Part shown: piece by piece, positions 25,349-33,942 of the stretch | Numbering within the stretch: position 1 is the stretch's first letter | Layout: the number at the start of each line of letters is the position of its first letter | Assembly (NCBI RefSeq): GCF_006539925.1 | Contig: NZ_BJNY01000002.1 | Location: forward strand, 1-64,000 | Source of the DNA: Glutamicibacter uratoxydans | Lineage (GTDB): Bacteria > Actinomycetota > Actinomycetes > Actinomycetales > Micrococcaceae | Length of the DNA stretch: 64,000 bases | Direction: 5' to 3' | Program-made: the position numbers and the translations under genes | Notes under the pieces: generated by a model | Database searches by the model: none | Told to the model about the DNA's origin: nothing | The model's input: the letters and a program-made list of their open reading frames with translations, nothing else

Positions 25349-25735
25349 ATGAGCTTCCTACTTCGAGTCGTTGTCAATGCCTTGGCCCTTGCCGCCGCGG
25401 TCTGGATTGTACCCGGCATCCACATTGATGCTGTGGGCAATGACACCGTCGGACTGATCATCTCCTATTTGGTCGTCGGCCTGATCTTCGGCTTCGTCAA
25501 CGCGCTGGTCCGCCCAGTGGTCAAGATCCTCTCGCTGCCGATCACCTGCCTGACCCTGGGGCTGTTCACCATTGTCATCAACGCGCTGATGCTGATGCTC
25601 ACCGCGTGGATCACCCAGTTCACCCCGGCAACGATGACCATCGACCACTTCTGGTGGGATGCCATCGTCGGAACGATCATCATCTCCATCGTTTCCGCGC
25701 TGCTCGGCCTCTTCGTCGACCGCGACAACCGATAG
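25349..25735 (+). CDS. Phage-holin-type 4-TM membrane protein (Mycobacterial phage holin IV superfamily-like)
   Basis: A 128-residue protein with four hydrophobic segments (near 5-22, 33-55, 62-88 and 103-123) and the family pattern of a conserved VNALVRPVVKILSLPITCLTLGLF block. It is of the widespread small membrane family annotated as phage holin family protein; it is chromosomal here and no phage genes are nearby, so a lytic role is not implied. Its stop lies 9 bp from the convergent hydrolase gene. Confidence 0.8.
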   Translation: MSFLLRVVVNALALAAAVWIVPGIHIDAVGNDTVGLIISYLVVGLIFGFVNALVRPVVKILSLPITCLTLGLFTIVINALMLMLTAWITQFTPATMTIDHFWWDAIVGTIIISIVSALLGLFVDRDNR

Positions 25736-25744
25736 GCATTGCCG

Positions 25745-27091
25745 CTAGTGCGGCGGGGCGATCTGATGATCCAGATCCTCCCGCCGCTTTTCTTTGCCCT
25801 TCGGCTTGCGCTCGGCCCTGCGCTCGATGGTGAAGCGCCGAAACGCCAGCGGGCCGGTGGGCAGCGTGAACTCCGAGAGCTGCTGCCTGATTTCCGGCGT
25901 CGGCTCCTGCTGCAGCTCGCGCACATGGTCTTCGTAGTTGGTCAATGAATGCGGTGCGCCAAAGATGCCGTCCTGGGGCAGCTGGTCCATGATCTGCCTG
26001 CGCGGGCCATCGAAGCTGACGGTCATCTGGCGCTCCGTGACCTTGTTGCCGCGGCCATCGGTTCCGGGAACCATATCCTTCTTGTCTTCCAGGGACAGGG
26101 TCCTGACTTCCTCGGGAAGATCGATGCCGCCGATTGGCGAGCCGAAGGTGATGGCCTTGGTCATTTTGAACTTCTTGCGCATCAACCGGTTTTTGAGCAG
26201 ATTGGCGGCATGGATCCCGCCCTGCGAGTACCCGGTGACAATCACCTCGTCGTCGGGGCCGGCGCCCGAGTATTCCAAGGCATCGGAGATCGGGCCGACG
26301 TAGTTTTCCGAGTCGCGGCCAAAGGCGTCGACGATGCCCATGGTGTCAAAGGGGTTGGGGCCACCCAAACCATCCTGGGTGCCGGGAATGATCACAATGT
26401 ACTTGTTCGGGTCCACCTGCGCGACGATGAACTTGCTGTGCTCGTTTTCTCCGCCGTCATTCAGCAGGCGGTGAAGCTGCGTATAGCTGTCCAGCGTGCC
26501 GTCGATTTCAATGCTTTCCTGCTCCTGGATCCGCGTCAGCTCAATGCTGCGCTGCGGCCCGGCGGACTCGATCATTCCGGTCAGCTCGCGGGTGGTTTCG
26601 GTGACCAGCTCCTGCGGGTTGCTGTCGGTGCCCACGATATTCCACGGATTGAGCACCATGAGCATCCGCAGCAGCGACTGCATAGTTTCGGTCGGAGGCC
26701 TGTTGGCATTGTTCATGCTCTGGGTGAAGAAATCTTCACCGATTTCTTTCCATGATTCGGCCAGCACCATTTTCTGGATCAAGGCTTCGGAATACTCGTA
26801 GTTCTCTATTGCCGCGGCAACCCTTTCGGCCAGTCTTCTGGCCTCAATCACCGACTCGGCCGCATGCTGGTAGCCCCGGCGCAGGCAGCCTGCCAGCTGA
26901 GCCGCAAAGTAGCTGCGGGCGGACAGCCCCGCTGCGGAACTTTGCATAGCCACGTCGTTCTGGCATTGGTCGGACTGGACGGCGGCGCGCAGCAGGCTCG
27001 ATTCGACCTCTTGGAGCTGGGCATAGACCTGCTGGCAGATTCCCTGGGCATCCGCGTAATCAGCCGAGTTGTAATTGACGTCATATCCCAT
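25745..27091 (-). CDS. WXG-like N-terminus fused to a lipase-type alpha/beta hydrolase
   Basis: A 448-residue protein. Residues 1-110 are helical, with no signal peptide, and recall the N-terminal modules of type VII secretion substrates. Residues about 195-400 are an alpha/beta hydrolase: IVIIPGT oxyanion strand, nucleophile Ser289 in VTGYSQGG, probable Asp339 in KDMVPGTDG and His385 in APHSLTNY. The C-terminus is highly basic (ERRAERKPKGKEKRRED). The gene starts 2 nt after a small WXG100-like gene, so they form a pair. Possible roles are an exported esterase/lipase or a toxin; no immunity-like partner is obvious. Confidence 0.75.
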   Translation of the reverse strand: MGYDVNYNSADYADAQGICQQVYAQLQEVESSLLRAAVQSDQCQNDVAMQSSAAGLSARSYFAAQLAGCLRRGYQHAAESVIEARRLAERVAAAIENYEYSEALIQKMVLAESWKEIGEDFFTQSMNNANRPPTETMQSLLRMLMVLNPWNIVGTDSNPQELVTETTRELTGMIESAGPQRSIELTRIQEQESIEIDGTLDSYTQLHRLLNDGGENEHSKFIVAQVDPNKYIVIIPGTQDGLGGPNPFDTMGIVDAFGRDSENYVGPISDALEYSGAGPDDEVIVTGYSQGGIHAANLLKNRLMRKKFKMTKAITFGSPIGGIDLPEEVRTLSLEDKKDMVPGTDGRGNKVTERQMTVSFDGPRRQIMDQLPQDGIFGAPHSLTNYEDHVRELQQEPTPEIRQQLSEFTLPTGPLAFRRFTIERRAERKPKGKEKRREDLDHQIAPPH

Positions 27092-27093
27092 GG

Positions 27094-27366
27094 CTACCCA
27101 GCCATTCGCTCGGCATTGATCTTGGATTCCAGCGCATAGATCTCATTGCGGGCCAGGGAAAGATAGGACTCCGCGTCCAGCAGGACGCCGACAAGTGCCT
27201 CAAGGCGTCCACTCAGCTCCCCCACCTGGGCACTGAACGCCTGGCCCGCCTCAGACCTCCAAGTCAACCCGCTGATCTGGGCCAGCTGGCCAATGGCGAA
27301 TCGCGTCGTCTTCTTCGTATCCGAGAGCTGGAATGCCACCGAATCCAGTGTTGCCTGAAACATCAT
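27094..27366 (-). CDS. WXG100/ESAT-6-like small protein
   Basis: A 90-residue, fully helical protein with a central turn motif LTWRSEAGQAF (Trp36, Gly41), close to the W-x-S-x-A-G/A-x-x-F pattern of WXG100-like proteins. The C-terminal helix has NEIYALESK, near but not identical to the Y-x3-D/E export signal. AAAGGGG precedes tandem ATG codons at 27366 and 27363. It sits 2 nt ahead of the hydrolase gene, as in bicistronic type VII substrate/partner pairs. No ESX secretion genes are in the window. Confidence 0.7.
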   Translation of the reverse strand: MMFQATLDSVAFQLSDTKKTTRFAIGQLAQISGLTWRSEAGQAFSAQVGELSGRLEALVGVLLDAESYLSLARNEIYALESKINAERMAG

Positions 27367-27527
27367 GACTGCCCCTTTGTTGTGTGCCGTTCGAGCATCG
27401 GCAAGATGCCGGTAGGTCTTCAGAATGCTGGCCGCCAGCCGCTGCCGATGCAGATTGGGGACCGATTGTGGATGGGCCGGGGACGTAAAAAGTGTGATGT
27501 GGGCAAAAGGGATGAAAGAATAGTGCC

Positions 27528-28934
27528 ATGGCTGAGATTGCGCGCACTTCCCTTGCTAATGAACCACTGGCTTTGACTGCCCTCGACGGACGCTACCGCG
27601 CCGCCGTGGCTCCGCTGGTCGACTACCTGTCCGAGGCGGCTTTGAACCGCGATCGCATTCACGTTGAAGTTGAATGGCTGATCCACCTGACCGATAACTC
27701 CGTACTGCCGGGCACCTCCCCGTTCACCGATGAACAGAAGGCCGCCCTGCGAAAGATCGTCACCGACTTCAACGCAGATTCCGTGAAGGAACTGGCAGAG
27801 ATCGAAGCAGTGACCGTTCACGACGTGAAGGCAGTGGAGTACTACATTGCCAACCGCCTTGAGCCAATCGGCCTGGGCCACCTCAAGCCGCTGGTCCACT
27901 TCGGCTGCACCTCCGAAGACATCAACAACCTCTCCTACGCACTGGGCGTGCAGGGCGGCGTGCAGCAGGTATGGCTGCCGGCGGCCCGCGACCTGGTTGC
28001 CCAGCTGACCAAGATGGCCGAGGATTCCCGCGACGTGCCGATGCTCTCGCGCACCCACGGCCAGCCGGCGACCCCAACCACCCTGGGCAAGGAACTGGCA
28101 GTTCTTGCATGGCGCCTGACCCGCCAGCTGAACCGCATCGAGAAGACCGAGTACCTGGGCAAGATCAACGGCGCCACCGGCACCTACGCCGCCCACTACG
28201 CTTCGGTGCCAACCGCCGACTGGCAGCAGGTCTCCAAGTCCTTCGTCGAGCACCTTGGCCTGACCTGGAACCCGCTGACCACCCAGATCGAATCCCACGA
28301 CTGGCAGGCAGAGGTCTACGCAGACATCGCACGCTTCAACCGCATTCTGCACAACCTGTGCACCGATGTCTGGAGCTACATCTCCATCGGCTACTTCGCA
28401 CAGATCCCAGTGGCCGGCGCCACCGGCTCTTCGACCATGCCGCACAAGGTCAACCCGATCCGCTTCGAGAATGCAGAAGCCAACCTGGAAATCTCCAACG
28501 GCCTGCTGGACACCCTGGGCTCCACCCTGGTCACCAGCCGCTGGCAGCGCGACCTGACCGACTCCTCCTCGCAGCGCAACATCGGCACCGCCATCGGCCA
28601 CTCGCTGCTGGCGATCTCCAACGTCGCCAAGGGCCTGGACCGTCTGGACGTCGCCGAGGCAGTTCTGGCCGACGACCTGGACCACAACTGGGAGGTTCTC
28701 GCCGAGGCCATCCAGATGGTCATGCGCGCCGAGGCCATCGCCGGCGTCGAAGGCATGGACAACCCTTACGAGCGCCTGAAGGACCTGACCCGCGGCCACC
28801 GCGTGGATGCGGCCCGCCTGAAGGAATTCGTCGGTGAGCTCGGCCTGTCGGCAGAGGCCGAGGCACGCCTGCAGTCGCTGACCCCAGGCACCTACAACGG
28901 CATCGCTTCGCAGCTGGTAGACCACCTGAAGTAA
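27528..28934 (+). CDS. purB: Adenylosuccinate lyase
   Basis: A 468-residue fumarase-superfamily enzyme that splits adenylosuccinate and SAICAR in purine synthesis. The signature GSSTMPHKVNP is present, with TSEDINNLSYAL and SRTHGQPATPTTLGKE substrate loops. This longer form is typical of PurB in many actinobacteria and proteobacteria. AAAGGG lies about 20 nt upstream of the ATG, so initiation is not strongly marked. Single gene with its own terminator. Confidence 0.95.
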   Translation: MAEIARTSLANEPLALTALDGRYRAAVAPLVDYLSEAALNRDRIHVEVEWLIHLTDNSVLPGTSPFTDEQKAALRKIVTDFNADSVKELAEIEAVTVHDVKAVEYYIANRLEPIGLGHLKPLVHFGCTSEDINNLSYALGVQGGVQQVWLPAARDLVAQLTKMAEDSRDVPMLSRTHGQPATPTTLGKELAVLAWRLTRQLNRIEKTEYLGKINGATGTYAAHYASVPTADWQQVSKSFVEHLGLTWNPLTTQIESHDWQAEVYADIARFNRILHNLCTDVWSYISIGYFAQIPVAGATGSSTMPHKVNPIRFENAEANLEISNGLLDTLGSTLVTSRWQRDLTDSSSQRNIGTAIGHSLLAISNVAKGLDRLDVAEAVLADDLDHNWEVLAEAIQMVMRAEAIAGVEGMDNPYERLKDLTRGHRVDAARLKEFVGELGLSAEAEARLQSLTPGTYNGIASQLVDHLK

Positions 28935-28944
28935 GCTCCATCGG

Positions 28945-28976
28945 GCAAAGGCCGCGGGTTCACCCGCGGCCTTTGC
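28945..28976 (+). terminator. Terminator after purB
   Basis: A 15-bp perfect stem (28945-28959 with 28962-28976) with a 2-nt TC gap, 10 nt beyond the purB stop. Only a weak T-tract follows. Confidence 0.82.
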
Positions 28977-29066
28977 TGTACCCGCAAGTTCATCTGCCGA
29001 CTCCGTTTAGTGCTTTGAAATTACACCGTTTAGACTTTAAGTAATCATCACAAACGGAAGAAGGAC

Positions 29067-29945
29067 ATGTTTCTTACAGTACTTGTCGGCATTGGAATCC
29101 TGATCTCGATCTTCCTGTTCCTTGCAGCCTCGGGCAGCAAGCCAGGCAGGGAAAAGAAGGGGCTGAAGCTCAGCGCGTTCGGCATTCTGGCCTTCTCGCT
29201 GGTCGTCCTCGGTTTTGCATCAACTACCATCGTCCAGCCGCGCACCGTGGGAGTGAAGATTGCCCTGGGCAAGCCGACCGCTGTGGTCGGCAACGGATTC
29301 CACCTGAAGGCCCCATGGGAAACCGTGGAGAAGCTCGACGGTTCGGTGCAGAACGACGTGTACTCCAATGACAGCGCCATCCCCGTGCGCCTGGGCAACA
29401 ACGGCAAGGCCAACGTCGACGCTTCCATCCAGTGGCAGCTGAAAACCGACGACGCCATGTCGGTGTTCCTGGACTACCGCACCTTCGACGGCATCCAGTC
29501 CAACCTGGTGGACCGCAACTTCCGCGCGGCGCTGAACGAGGTCATGTCCGAATATGATCCGCTGACCTACAACGACCCGGCCAAGGGCGGCCAGGACCTG
29601 GCAGGACTGTCGAAGTCGGTGCAGACCAAGATGCAGGAGAAGGTCGGCACCCAGATCGACATCCGCTCGGTCACCCTGCCGATCATCAACTTCGACGAGC
29701 CGACCCAGAACCGCATCAACGAGCTGCAGGCCGAGGCCGCGAAGACCCGTGTAGCCCAGCAGCGCAAGCAGACCAGCACCGCGGAAGCCGAGGCCAACAA
29801 GATCCTCGAACGCTCCATCACCCAGGAAACCCTGACGTCCAAGTGCCTGGACATTGTCGCCGAATCGGGCCAAAGCCCGATCGGCTGCTTCCCGGGCGGC
29901 GGAGTCCAGCCGATCACCATGGTCGGCGGCGACAAGGGCAAGTAG
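29067..29945 (+). CDS. SPFH/Band 7 domain membrane protein
   Basis: A 292-residue protein with two N-terminal TM segments (about 3-21 and 35-53), an SPFH/band 7 domain (about 55-210, starting IVQPRTVGVKIALGKPTAVVGNGFHLKAPWE), and a C-terminal Ala/Glu/Lys/Gln coiled coil (about 208-255, AEAAKTRVAQQRKQTSTAEAEANK). Such proteins oligomerise as membrane scaffolds, often linked with proteases or lipid domains. GAAGAAGGA is a good ribosome site. Single gene; no NfeD or protease partner next to it. Confidence 0.88.
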   Translation: MFLTVLVGIGILISIFLFLAASGSKPGREKKGLKLSAFGILAFSLVVLGFASTTIVQPRTVGVKIALGKPTAVVGNGFHLKAPWETVEKLDGSVQNDVYSNDSAIPVRLGNNGKANVDASIQWQLKTDDAMSVFLDYRTFDGIQSNLVDRNFRAALNEVMSEYDPLTYNDPAKGGQDLAGLSKSVQTKMQEKVGTQIDIRSVTLPIINFDEPTQNRINELQAEAAKTRVAQQRKQTSTAEAEANKILERSITQETLTSKCLDIVAESGQSPIGCFPGGGVQPITMVGGDKGK

Positions 29946-29951
29946 CCGCAC

Positions 29952-29989
29952 GCCCTGCCCGCAGCTGAAACACTCAGCACGGGCAGGGC
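29952..29989 (+). terminator. Hairpin after the SPFH gene
   Basis: A 10-bp outer stem (29952-29961 with 29980-29989) and an inner 5-bp stem GCTGA/TCAGC. No T-tract follows, so it may act in mRNA stability rather than termination. Confidence 0.5.
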
Positions 29990-30061
29990 ATCACCCGCCT
30001 TCAGCCGACAAGCCACCGAAGGTATAGCCAAACGGATGATGCGTGCTGTTTTGGCGATCCG

Positions 30062-30067
30062 TAGATT
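30062..30067 (+). promoter_or_regulatory. -10 hexamer TAGATT before DUF4822-type gene
   Basis: TAGATT is followed by 7 nt and then the ATG at 30075, the spacing expected when transcription begins at the start codon. Confidence 0.5.
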
Positions 30068-30074
30068 TGAAGGC

Positions 30075-30683
30075 ATGAACATTTCCTCAGTTTCCCGCCG
30101 TGTTGCCATGTCCACCGTTGCAGTTGCCGTCGCAGCCGGCGCGGCCTTCGCCGCCGCCCCTGCCAATGCAGCTCCTGCCCAGGACGGCTTCGTTTCCACC
30201 ACCGCAGCAGCGTGGAAGACCATGACTCCTTCGCAGACCCTGGCATCTACCGCTTGGAAGACCACCAGCGCTGTCGACCAGGACGGCAACCGCGTTGCCC
30301 TGGACAACCCGGCCGTTGCAAGCTTCGTCGGCTGGGCCTACTTCAAGGCCGACGGCAGCTACACCATGTACAACCTGGACAACAGCCCGAAGCTCAAGGG
30401 CGACTGGACCGTGAACGCCGAGGGCACCGAGCGCTGGATCAACGCCAAGAACGATGCAGGCGCCGTCCTGTTCCAGCGCGTTGTCCCGATCACCGAGCTG
30501 ACCAAGAACGTGTTCACCTACCGCGTGTTCCCTAACGCTGCAGACACCAGCGTCTACTACGACATCGTGCACACCAAGACCAACCACGTTGAGCCGGGCA
30601 CCGATGCCAAGGGTCCAGGCGCCAACGGCCAGGGCAACAACGGCCAGGGCGGCTACCACTTCAACAACGGCAACCAGCACTAA
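30075..30683 (+). CDS. Secreted DUF4822-type protein
   Basis: A 202-residue exported protein. The signal peptide has a basic start (SVSRRVAMS), a long Ala/Val core and an APANAAPA cleavage site near residue 35. The mature part carries ASTAWKTTSAVDQDGNRVAL, AYFKADGSYTMYNLDNSPKLKGDW and a C-terminal Gly/Asn/Gln-rich tail. The pattern agrees with DUF4822 proteins as I remember them; function unknown. I start at 30075 because the signal peptide begins there; a TAGATT hexamer ends 7 nt before this ATG and no ribosome site is visible, which suggests a leaderless message. Confidence 0.78.
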   Translation: MNISSVSRRVAMSTVAVAVAAGAAFAAAPANAAPAQDGFVSTTAAAWKTMTPSQTLASTAWKTTSAVDQDGNRVALDNPAVASFVGWAYFKADGSYTMYNLDNSPKLKGDWTVNAEGTERWINAKNDAGAVLFQRVVPITELTKNVFTYRVFPNAADTSVYYDIVHTKTNHVEPGTDAKGPGANGQGNNGQGGYHFNNGNQH

Positions 30684-30695
30684 GCTCAGCACGCC

Positions 30696-30741
30696 AATGG
30701 CCGCTGCCGCTTTCCCCATCGGGGATGCGGCAGCGGCCATT
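30696..30741. terminator. Bidirectional terminator between convergent genes
   Basis: A 15-bp perfect stem (30696-30710 with 30727-30741) has an inner CCCC/GGGG helix (30714-30717, 30721-30724) and lies between the DUF4822-type gene and xdhC. Confidence 0.82.
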
Positions 30742-30758
30742 TCTGTTGGCGCAACCGG

Positions 30759-31592
30759 TTAGGACACTGCTGCCTGTCCGGCATTGGCCTCTCGGGCTGC
30801 GGCCTTCACGCTGAACTGCTGAAGCAGCTGCGCGGCGACGCTGACGGCGATGGTCGCCGGGTGCTTTCCGCCGAGTTCCGGAATGCCGATCGGGCAGTTG
30901 ATCCGCGCCACCGATTCCGGCGCGTGGCCCATGGCAGACAGGTTCTTCTCAAAGCGCCGCCATTTGGCGCTGGAGCCGATCAGCCCGATGGAGCCCAAGT
31001 CCTCGCGGCCCAGCGCCGCGTCGCACAGGTGGAAGTCTTCGGAATGGTCGTGGGTCATGACCAGCACATGCGCCCCGGCCGGGAGCGTGCCGATCAGCTC
31101 CTCCCCCAGCAGGGCTGGCACCGGATGGATCCGCGCCTGGGCCGGCTGCAGGAAGTCCAGGGATTCGATCTGTTCGGGACGCGAATCGCTGACGTAGAGT
31201 TCAATGTCCTGCCGGGCGAGGATGCGTGCAAGCTCCTGGCCTACATGCCCCATGCCGAAGATCGCTACTACCGGCGGCGCCGGCATCGGCTCAAGCAATA
31301 TGCTCACCTCTCCTCCGCAGCATTGCCGCCCATAGCGGCTGCGTTCCTTGTCGTTGAGCCTCAGGCTCAAAACCTCCGGCTTAACTGCTCCTTCGCGCAG
31401 CATCTGCCGGGCGCGCTCAATGGCCACCATCTCCAAGTTGCCGCCGCCGATGGTGTGGCTCACCGATTCTTCGCTGACCACCATTTTGGCCCCGGCTTCG
31501 CGCGGTGCGTGTCCGCGCACCGCGCTCACCGTGACCATCACGGATGGCAAACCTGCCGCGCGCAAGCGCAGCAGCTCATCCAACCAGCTCAT
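30759..31592 (-). CDS. xdhC: XdhC-type molybdenum cofactor insertion/sulfuration protein
   Basis: A 277-residue maturation factor for xanthine dehydrogenase. It has the XdhC N-terminal part (VTVSAVRGHAPREAGAKMVV, GGGNLEMVAIERAR, RQCCGGE) and a C-terminal Rossmann-like domain (VVAIFGMGHVGQELARIL). XdhC binds Mo cofactor and directs its sulfuration before insertion in the large subunit. It overlaps the xdhB stop by 4 nt (ATGA), so it is the last gene of the xdhABC operon. Confidence 0.92.
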   Translation of the reverse strand: MSWLDELLRLRAAGLPSVMVTVSAVRGHAPREAGAKMVVSEESVSHTIGGGNLEMVAIERARQMLREGAVKPEVLSLRLNDKERSRYGRQCCGGEVSILLEPMPAPPVVAIFGMGHVGQELARILARQDIELYVSDSRPEQIESLDFLQPAQARIHPVPALLGEELIGTLPAGAHVLVMTHDHSEDFHLCDAALGREDLGSIGLIGSSAKWRRFEKNLSAMGHAPESVARINCPIGIPELGGKHPATIAVSVAAQLLQQFSVKAAAREANAGQAAVS

Positions 31593-33940
31593 GACTGAGC
31601 GTGGTCCACAACCGCCGAACGGGCGGCTTCAATGGCCCAGAACATTGCCTCCGGCGTTGCCGGGGAGGCAAGGTCCACGCTATGCCCTGCAGGGCCAAAG
31701 CTGGCAGCTGCTTGGCGCAGGGCTTCGCGTACCGAGAAAGCCAGCATCAAGGGAGGCTCGCCCACGGCCTTGGAGCCGTAGACCGCGCCTTCTTCATGCG
31801 CCTTTTCCAGTAGGGACACATTGAATATCTCCGGCATTTCGGAGAAACTCGGAATCTTATAGGTGCTGGCCGCCTGGGTGGCCAGGCGTCCGCGGGTCGG
31901 GCGGTCGCTGCTGTCCCAGCGCAGATCCTCCAGGGTCATCCAGCCGGCGCCCTGGACGAACCCGCCCTCGATCTGGCCCAGATCGATCAGCGGGGAGAGC
32001 GAATCTCCCACGTCGTGGACGATGTCCACGCGGCGCAGCGCATAGGATCCGTCAAAGCGGCTGACCTCCACCTCGCTGGCGGCCACGCCATAGGCGAAGT
32101 ACTTGAACGGGGATCCCGTCATGGTGCTCAGGTCCCAGTGCAGGCCTTCTGTGCGGTAGAAGCCGGCGGCCGACAGCTGCACGCGCTGGAAGTAGGCGGT
32201 GCGCACCACTTCTTCCCAGCTCACGGTCTTCCCGGCGCCCAGCCCGCTGACCACTCCGCGGCTGAAGCGCACCTCGTGGGCCGGCACCCCGAGCATTCCG
32301 GCGGCCACTTGGGCCAGCCGCGCCTGGATCTGCTCGCAGGCATCCTTGATGGCGCCGCCGTTCAGGTCGCTGCCGGAGCTCGCGGCGGTGGCGGAGGTGT
32401 TCGGCACCTTGTCGGTGCGGGTCGGGGCGATCCGCACGCTGGACAGCTGTACGCCCAAGGCCGTGGCTGCAACCTGCATCATCTTGGTGTGCAGGCCCTG
32501 GCCCATTTCGGTGCCGCCGTGGGTGACGTGCACCGAGCCGTCCTTGTAGACCAGCACCAGCGCGCCGCCCTGGTTAAACGCCGTGAGGTTGAAGGAGATG
32601 CCGAACTTGACCGGGGTCAACGCCAACGCACGCTTACTGTGCTCATTGTTCGCGTTGAATTCGGCAATCTCGGCCTCACGGCGAGCTATGTCCGCATCCT
32701 GCAGGGCCTGCTCCCAGGCGGCGCGGATGCGGTCCGGGTGGCGCACCGGCTGGTAGTAGGGGGTGTCCTGGCCCTCTTCATAGAAGTTCTTGGCCCGCAG
32801 CTCCCGCGGGCTCAAGCCCATCTTCGGGGCCACGCGTCCCAGGATGTCCTCCATGACCAGCATGCCCTGGGGGCCGCCGAAGCCGCGGAAGGCTGTCTGC
32901 GAGGTCTTGTGGCATTTGGCAACGCGCCCATGGACCCGGATGTTGGGGATCCAGTAGGAGTTGTCGATATGGCACAGGGCGCGGGTAAGCACCGGCTCGG
33001 AGAGGTCAAGACTCCACCCGCCGTCGGCCACCAGGGTGGCATCCAGCGCAAGGATCTTGCCCTCGGCGGTGAACCCGATCTTCCAGGTGGCGTTGAAGCC
33101 GTGGCGCTTGCCGGTCATCGTGATGTCGCGGGTGCGGTCCAGGCGCACGCGCACCGGACGACCGGTCTTCAACGCTCCCAGGGCTGCCACCGCAGCGTAG
33201 CCGTGCGGCTGCATCTCCTTGCCGCCAAAAGCTCCGCCCATGCGGATGACCTGCACGGTGATGTTGTTCGCGTCGATGCCCAGCACGTGGGAGACGATGT
33301 CCTGGGTTTCGGTGGGGTGCTGGGTAGAGGCATGGATCATGATCTGCCCGCCCTCATCCACATAGGCCAGCGAGGCCTGGGTTTCCAGATAGAAGTGCTC
33401 CTGCCCGCCGAACTCGAACTCCCCCTCGAACACATGGGCGGCATCCGCGAAGGCGGCGTCGATGTCGCCCTTGTCGATGGTCGGGGCGATGCCGTGGTAG
33501 CTGCCCGCGGCGATCGCGTCCTTAATGGTGACCAGCGATTCCAGTTCCTCGACCTCGACTGCCACTGCGGCGGCGCCGGCCTTCGCGGCTTCCAAGCTCT
33601 CGCCCAGGACCCAGGCGATGGGCTGGCCGTAGAACATGATCTCGTCCACCGGCAGCATCGGCTCGTCGTGCTTGGCGCCCTGATCGTTCACTCCAGGAAT
33701 GTCCTTGGCGGTGATGACCTCCACGACTCCGGGAACCGCGAACGCGCCGGAGGCATCCACGTCCAGCAGCTTCGCATGGGCGGTGGTCGACTGCACCGGG
33801 AAGGCATGCAGCACCCCGGTGAACCGGTGCACCAGGTCGTCGGTGTAGTAGGCGCCGCCGGTGACATGGGCCTTGGCGGATTCGTGCGGGTGCCATTCGC
33901 CGACGATCGGCGAATCAGGGCGTTGTGAAAGCTGGCTCAT
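31589..33940 (-). CDS. xdhB: Xanthine dehydrogenase, molybdopterin-binding large subunit
   Basis: A 783-residue molybdenum hydroxylase subunit that oxidises hypoxanthine and xanthine to urate. Family segments: GVVEVITAKDIPGVND, GQEHFYLETQASLAY, RMGGAFGGKE (Mo cofactor contact), FRGFGGPQGM with the substrate-facing Arg, GGTEMGQGLHTKM and, near the C-terminus, KAVGEPPLMLAFSVREAL with the catalytic Glu. Length fits bacterial XdhB. GGAGG lies 10 nt before its ATG and the gene begins 2 nt after xdhA. Confidence 0.94.
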   Translation of the reverse strand: MSQLSQRPDSPIVGEWHPHESAKAHVTGGAYYTDDLVHRFTGVLHAFPVQSTTAHAKLLDVDASGAFAVPGVVEVITAKDIPGVNDQGAKHDEPMLPVDEIMFYGQPIAWVLGESLEAAKAGAAAVAVEVEELESLVTIKDAIAAGSYHGIAPTIDKGDIDAAFADAAHVFEGEFEFGGQEHFYLETQASLAYVDEGGQIMIHASTQHPTETQDIVSHVLGIDANNITVQVIRMGGAFGGKEMQPHGYAAVAALGALKTGRPVRVRLDRTRDITMTGKRHGFNATWKIGFTAEGKILALDATLVADGGWSLDLSEPVLTRALCHIDNSYWIPNIRVHGRVAKCHKTSQTAFRGFGGPQGMLVMEDILGRVAPKMGLSPRELRAKNFYEEGQDTPYYQPVRHPDRIRAAWEQALQDADIARREAEIAEFNANNEHSKRALALTPVKFGISFNLTAFNQGGALVLVYKDGSVHVTHGGTEMGQGLHTKMMQVAATALGVQLSSVRIAPTRTDKVPNTSATAASSGSDLNGGAIKDACEQIQARLAQVAAGMLGVPAHEVRFSRGVVSGLGAGKTVSWEEVVRTAYFQRVQLSAAGFYRTEGLHWDLSTMTGSPFKYFAYGVAASEVEVSRFDGSYALRRVDIVHDVGDSLSPLIDLGQIEGGFVQGAGWMTLEDLRWDSSDRPTRGRLATQAASTYKIPSFSEMPEIFNVSLLEKAHEEGAVYGSKAVGEPPLMLAFSVREALRQAAASFGPAGHSVDLASPATPEAMFWAIEAARSAVVDHAQS

Positions 33941-33942
33941 TG

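Noticed and set aside
25349-25735. Phage holin as a sign of a prophage
   Set aside because: The family is widespread in actinobacterial chromosomes and no integrase, capsid, tail or lysin gene lies nearby.
31997-33928. Long plus-strand open frame opposite xdhB
   Set aside because: Antisense shadow of a well-supported gene; no ribosome site or domain.
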